A DNA stretch of 64,000 nucleotides from NCBI GenBank assembly GCA_029959295.1, contig JASCOH010000001.1:434001-498000 (forward strand). The letters run 5' to 3'. The DNA comes from Flavobacteriaceae bacterium PS02334. GTDB taxonomy: Bacteria > Bacteroidota > Bacteroidia > Flavobacteriales > Flavobacteriaceae. The notes under the pieces were generated by a model that made no database searches, was not told where the DNA came from, and saw only the letters and a list, made by a program, of their open reading frames with translations. Shown here piece by piece: positions 60,603-64,000 of the stretch. How positions within the stretch are numbered: position 1 is the stretch's first letter; every line of letters starts with the position of its first letter. The position numbers were made by a program, and so were the translations under genes.

Positions 60603-60830
60603 TTAGCAAAAAATAAAAACGAGTAATATATTTAGCTCCAGAAATAAATTTTCAAGACCGCATTTAAAATGAAAAGGCTTCTTGAAAAACATAGCGTCTT
60701 TTGTTCTATTGCAATTTGAACATTTGAATCTAGCCTTTCCAGAGGAAGTAAAACCATGTTTGGTGAGTTTTCCTTGGCAAGAAGTACAGGTTTTTCTACC
60801 AAACCACACTTTTGATACACTAGGTTTCAT
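60603..60830 (-). pseudogene. Zinc-ribbon protein or transposase N-terminal fragment
   Basis: A 75-aa ORF. Residues 14-42 form a four-Cys zinc ribbon (CTSCQGKLTKHGFTSSGKARFKCSNC) like the N-terminus of IS1/IS1595-type transposases. The rest (FKKPFHFKCGLENLFLELNILLVFIFC) does not look like the continuation of such a protein. It is probably a broken insertion-sequence gene, although a genuine small zinc-ribbon protein is possible. No terminal repeats are seen. Confidence 0.4.
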
Positions 60831-61165
60831 TTTATTCAGTTTTAAAACATTTTAGAGCTTAAAAATAAGAAGGATGAGCATTATATTCATCCTTCTTAAA
60901 GTAAATATTATTTAATATATGTTGATTATCAGTGTGTTTTGGTTTTTGAAGACAAGAACCACATAATTGATACATTAACCTTCATCCGTGTTTACTCCTT
61001 ACCTTAATCCCTACTTTAGGCATAGTTAAGGCATACCCCGTGGTACCCAAGCAAACGCTTTATTTTTATGAAAACACATAATTAATTTGTTAAAAATTAA
61101 AAATAAACATATTTACTATGCGCGCATAATATTTTATTTTGTACATTTGAAATAACCAATTACAC
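60831..61165. other. 335-nt intergenic region before the MarR gene
   Basis: It holds a perfect 11-bp hairpin AAGAAGGATGA/TCATCCTTCTT (60867-60897) without a strong T run. Further on are the palindrome TATGCGCGCATA (61117-61128) and a perfect -7 box TACATTTG (61142-61149). Nothing else is recognised. Confidence 0.6.
61117..61149 (+). promoter_or_regulatory. MarR-gene promoter with a 12-bp palindrome
   Basis: TATGCGCGCATA (61117-61128) lies 13 nt before TACATTTG (61142-61149). A palindrome in this position fits autoregulation by the MarR protein. Confidence 0.5.
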
Positions 61166-61633
61166 ATGAAAGACAAAACGATAGACTATATTCTGAGAGC
61201 GACTTGGCAGGCTGTCGCAAGAATGTATAACGAAGAAGCAGCCAAATATGGAGCAACAATGGCGACTGGCTTCGCCTTATTGAGCCTGGACAAAGACAAA
61301 GGTTCGCCATCGACAACATTAGGCCCAAAGATGGGAATGGAAGCCACAAGTCTAACAAGAACCCTAAAGTCAATGGAAGACAAAGGGCTCATAACCAGAA
61401 AGAAAAACCCTGTTGACGGAAGAGGCGTTTTGATTCACCTCACAAAATTTGGCAAAGAAAAGAGGGAGCTTTCGAAAAACACGGTCTTGAAATTTAATGA
61501 AACCATCAGAGAACATATTTCTGAAGAGAAGCTGCAGCATTTCATCGAAGTGGCTGAAACCATCAACAACTTGATTGCTGACAAGAATATCTTCTCTGAA
61601 GACGACAAACAGATACAAACAACAAACAAATAA
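61166..61633 (+). CDS. MarR-family transcriptional regulator
   Basis: A 155-aa winged-helix protein. The pattern LGPKMGMEATSLTRTLKSMEDKGLITRKKNPVDGRGVLIHLTKFGKEKRE is the MarR recognition helix and wing. The N-terminal and C-terminal helices form the dimer part. It is 4 nt upstream of a beta-oxidation gene, so it probably controls this fatty-acid degradation unit, perhaps with an acyl-CoA ligand as in other FadR-like MarR regulators. Confidence 0.9.
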   Translation: MKDKTIDYILRATWQAVARMYNEEAAKYGATMATGFALLSLDKDKGSPSTTLGPKMGMEATSLTRTLKSMEDKGLITRKKNPVDGRGVLIHLTKFGKEKRELSKNTVLKFNETIREHISEEKLQHFIEVAETINNLIADKNIFSEDDKQIQTTNK

Positions 61634-61637
61634 TAGA

Positions 61638-64000
61638 ATGAAACGACTGATTAAAAAAGTTGCTGTCATTGGTTCGGGAATCATGGGGTCAGGCATTGCC
61701 TGCCATTTTGCAAATATCGGCGTAGAAGTTTTGCTTCTCGATATTGTGCCTCGTGAATTGACCGAAGCAGAGCAGAAAAAAGGATTGACGCTGGAAAGCA
61801 AAGTAGTAAGAAACAGAGTGGTTAACGAGCATTTGGCAAATGCCTTGAAATCGAAGCCGTCCCCTATTTACCATCCAAAGTTCGCTAGCAGAATCACAAC
61901 TGGAAATACTACGGATGACTTGGTAAAAATCTCCGATGTAGATTGGATTATCGAAGTGGTTATTGAAAGACTAGACATCAAAAAGCAAGTCTTTGAACAG
62001 ATTGAGAAATTCAGAAAACCGGGAACATTGATTACTTCAAACACGTCTGGAATCCCGATTCATTTTATGAGTGAAGGAAGAAGCGAAGACTTCCAAAAGC
62101 ACTTCTGCGGGACGCACTTCTTCAATCCAGCAAGATATTTAAAACTTTTCGAAATCATTCCCGGTCCAAAAACGTCAACAGAAGTATTGGATTTCCTAAA
62201 TGAATACGGAGAAAAATTCTTAGGAAAAACTTCTGTCGTGGCCAAAGATACTCCAGCGTTCATCGGAAACCGTATCGGAATTTTCGGAATCATGAGCATG
62301 TTCCACCAAGTGAAGGAATTAGGCCTGACGATTGAAGAAGTCGATAAATTGACTGGTCCTGTTATCGGACGACCAAAATCGGCGACTTTCAGAACCGTTG
62401 ACGTTGTCGGTTTGGATACTTTGGTGCACGTTGCCAATGGAATCTACGAAAACTGTCCCGAAGACGAAGCACACGAATTGTTCAAGCTTCCGGAATTCAT
62501 CAGCAAAATGATGGAAAACAAATGGCTTGGAAGCAAAACCGGGCAAGGCTTTTACAAAAAAGTGGACAAAGACATCTTGTCTTTAGACTTAGATACTTTA
62601 GAATACAGAACTGCTAAAAAAGCCTCTTTCGCTACTTTAGAATTGACCAAAACCATTGACAAGCCGATTAATCGCTTCAAAGTTTTAGTAAAAGGAACCG
62701 ACAAAGCGGGAGAATTCTATAGAAAAAACTTCACGGGAATGTTCGCTTATGTAGCCAACAGGGTTCCTGAAATCACAGAAGACTTATACAAGATTGACGA
62801 TGCCATGAAAGCAGGCTTCGGTTGGGAAAACGGTCCCTTTGAAATCTGGGATGCCATCGGTGTTGAAAAAGGAATAGAATTGATGAAAGCCGAAAACCTG
62901 GAACCTGCAACTTGGGTGACAGAAATGCTGGCTTCTGGAAATAAATCATTCTACACCATTAAAGACGGAGCGACGTACTATTATGACATCGCATCAAAAT
63001 CTCAAAAGAAAATTCCGGGACAAGATTCATTTATCATCTTGAACAATATCCGCGAAAGCAAAAAAGTTTGGAGCAATTCTGGTGCTGTAATTACTGATTT
63101 GGGTGACGGCATCTTAAACTTAGAATTCCAATCTAAAATGAATACCATCGGAGGCGATGTCTTACAAGGCATCAACAAAGCCATCGACTTGGCTGAAAAA
63201 GAATATGCAGGTCTGGTCATCGGTAATCAAGCGGCGAATTTCTCTGTGGGAGCCAATATCGGAATGATCTTTATGATGGCGGTTGAGCAGGAATATGATG
63301 AACTAAATATGGCTATCAAATTGTTCCAAGACACAATGATGCGTGTTCGCTATTCTGGAATTCCAGTTGTGGTTGCTCCTCACGGAATGACTTTAGGTGG
63401 CGGTTGCGAAATGAGCATGCACGCTGATAAAGTGGTCGCTGCTGCAGAAACGTATATTGGTTTAGTGGAATTTGGTGTCGGAGTAATTCCAGGCGGTGGC
63501 GGTTCTAAGGAAATGGCGTTGAGAGCCTCGGATTTATTCCGTAAAAATGACGTAGAATTAAATGTTTTGCAGGAATATTTCTTGACGGTTGCCATGGCAA
63601 AAGTTTCGACTTCTGCACACGAAGCCTTCGATTTAAGCATCTTGCAACACGGAAAAGACATCGTAGTAATCAACAAAGACAGACAGATTGCTGAAGCTAA
63701 AAAACAAGCATTGATTTTAGCCGATGCTGGATATACACAACCTATCAAAAGAAAAGACGTAAAAGTTTTAGGCAAGCAAGCTTTGGGAATGTTCTTGGTT
63801 GGAACCGACCAAATGCAAGCTGGAAGCTATATATCTGAACACGACAAGAAGATTGCTAATAAACTAGCTTATGTTATGGCTGGTGGTGATTTATCTGAAG
63901 CTACTTTGGTCACAGAACAATATTTATTGGATTTGGAAAGAGAAGCTTTCTTGAGTTTATGTACGGAGAGAAAGACTTTGGAAAGAATTCAATTTATGTT
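61638..64000 (+). CDS. fadJ: 3-hydroxyacyl-CoA dehydrogenase / enoyl-CoA hydratase (cut by window end)
   Basis: 787 codons are visible and the frame is open at the window end. The family is about 800 aa, so only a few residues are missing. The N-terminal Rossmann motif is VAVIGSGIMGSGIA, followed by TSNTSGIPI and HFFNPARYLKLFEIIPG (HAD, first half). The C-terminal part from about residue 480 is a crotonase domain with HGMTLGGGCEMSMHADKVVAAAETYIGLVEFGVGVIPGGGG. Both beta-oxidation steps are thus on one chain, with the dehydrogenase first. It follows the MarR gene in one operon. Confidence 0.92.
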   Translation, partial: MKRLIKKVAVIGSGIMGSGIACHFANIGVEVLLLDIVPRELTEAEQKKGLTLESKVVRNRVVNEHLANALKSKPSPIYHPKFASRITTGNTTDDLVKISDVDWIIEVVIERLDIKKQVFEQIEKFRKPGTLITSNTSGIPIHFMSEGRSEDFQKHFCGTHFFNPARYLKLFEIIPGPKTSTEVLDFLNEYGEKFLGKTSVVAKDTPAFIGNRIGIFGIMSMFHQVKELGLTIEEVDKLTGPVIGRPKSATFRTVDVVGLDTLVHVANGIYENCPEDEAHELFKLPEFISKMMENKWLGSKTGQGFYKKVDKDILSLDLDTLEYRTAKKASFATLELTKTIDKPINRFKVLVKGTDKAGEFYRKNFTGMFAYVANRVPEITEDLYKIDDAMKAGFGWENGPFEIWDAIGVEKGIELMKAENLEPATWVTEMLASGNKSFYTIKDGATYYYDIASKSQKKIPGQDSFIILNNIRESKKVWSNSGAVITDLGDGILNLEFQSKMNTIGGDVLQGINKAIDLAEKEYAGLVIGNQAANFSVGANIGMIFMMAVEQEYDELNMAIKLFQDTMMRVRYSGIPVVVAPHGMTLGGGCEMSMHADKVVAAAETYIGLVEFGVGVIPGGGGSKEMALRASDLFRKNDVELNVLQEYFLTVAMAKVSTSAHEAFDLSILQHGKDIVVINKDRQIAEAKKQALILADAGYTQPIKRKDVKVLGKQALGMFLVGTDQMQAGSYISEHDKKIANKLAYVMAGGDLSEATLVTEQYLLDLEREAFLSLCTERKTLERIQFM

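Overview
The window looks like a chromosomal segment of a Flavobacterium-type member of the Bacteroidota. The DNA is AT-rich. Promoters match the Bacteroidota consensus (TTTG, about 19 nt, TAnnTTTG; clearest before purL). The gene set also fits: lipoproteins with SCSS-type lipoboxes, a TamB/TamL pair, BshB1 of bacillithiol synthesis, DUF3667 and DUF4878 proteins, and a PE-ligase-polymerase LigD.

Layout. 1-2.8 kb: end of a bestrophin-like channel gene, a lipoprotein, a YiiX-type hydrolase, fabD. 2.9-7 kb: a ParE/RelE-type toxin-antitoxin pair, galE, a DegT aminotransferase and waaA (envelope sugar genes). 7-9.6 kb: a secreted protein, an adhesin-like NTAIG-repeat protein and a decayed remnant. 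9.6-17.2 kb: a stress and DNA-repair cluster (SRPBCC protein, YciF-like ferritin-fold protein, a very acidic small protein, zinc alcohol dehydrogenase, Ku, LigD). 17.3-24.8 kb: tamB-tamL. 24.9-35.6 kb: small redox, stress and unknown genes, a second AsmA-like protein, an M28 peptidase, DUF421 and DUF3667 proteins. 35.7-38.1 kb: tRNA-His, bshB1, menF-like and menI-like genes. 38.3-47.8 kb: lipoproteins, purL and an acyl-CoA synthetase. 58.4-64 kb: a DyP-like peroxidase with a partner gene, a zinc-ribbon fragment, a MarR regulator, and a fadJ-type gene cut by the window end.

The most unusual region is 47.8-58.4 kb, which I read as an RNA-repair island. It holds a slipin, RtcB RNA ligase, a YcgL-like nucleotidyltransferase and a WYL-domain regulator. 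Two nearly identical 25-bp perfect inverted repeats sit at 49460-49484 and 57336-57360. Each lies at the same distance from a -7-like box: one faces a structured RNA leading to the slipin gene, the other faces rtcB. This suggests one regulon, probably controlled by the divergent WYL protein.

The same region carries several tRNA-like elements. One, in the slipin leader, has a canonical T-arm and tandem anticodon-stem-loop look-alikes. A second follows the rtcB stop codon directly and has its tRNA halves in permuted order. A third is a divergent linear tRNA-His-like sequence. The two permuted elements are built like the tRNA-mimicking part of bacterial Y RNA (YrlA). No Ro protein or RtcA is visible, and the activator is WYL rather than RtcR. 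The region is therefore a plausible variant of the rsr-yrlA-rtcBA RNA-repair operon. A 42-bp tandem repeat, several small ORFs and an OLD-family ATPase gene lie in the same stretch.

Other items to check: a 24-bp GC-rich in-frame insert in purL that looks like a mobile palindromic repeat, and the 5'-truncated remnant after the NTAIG-repeat gene.
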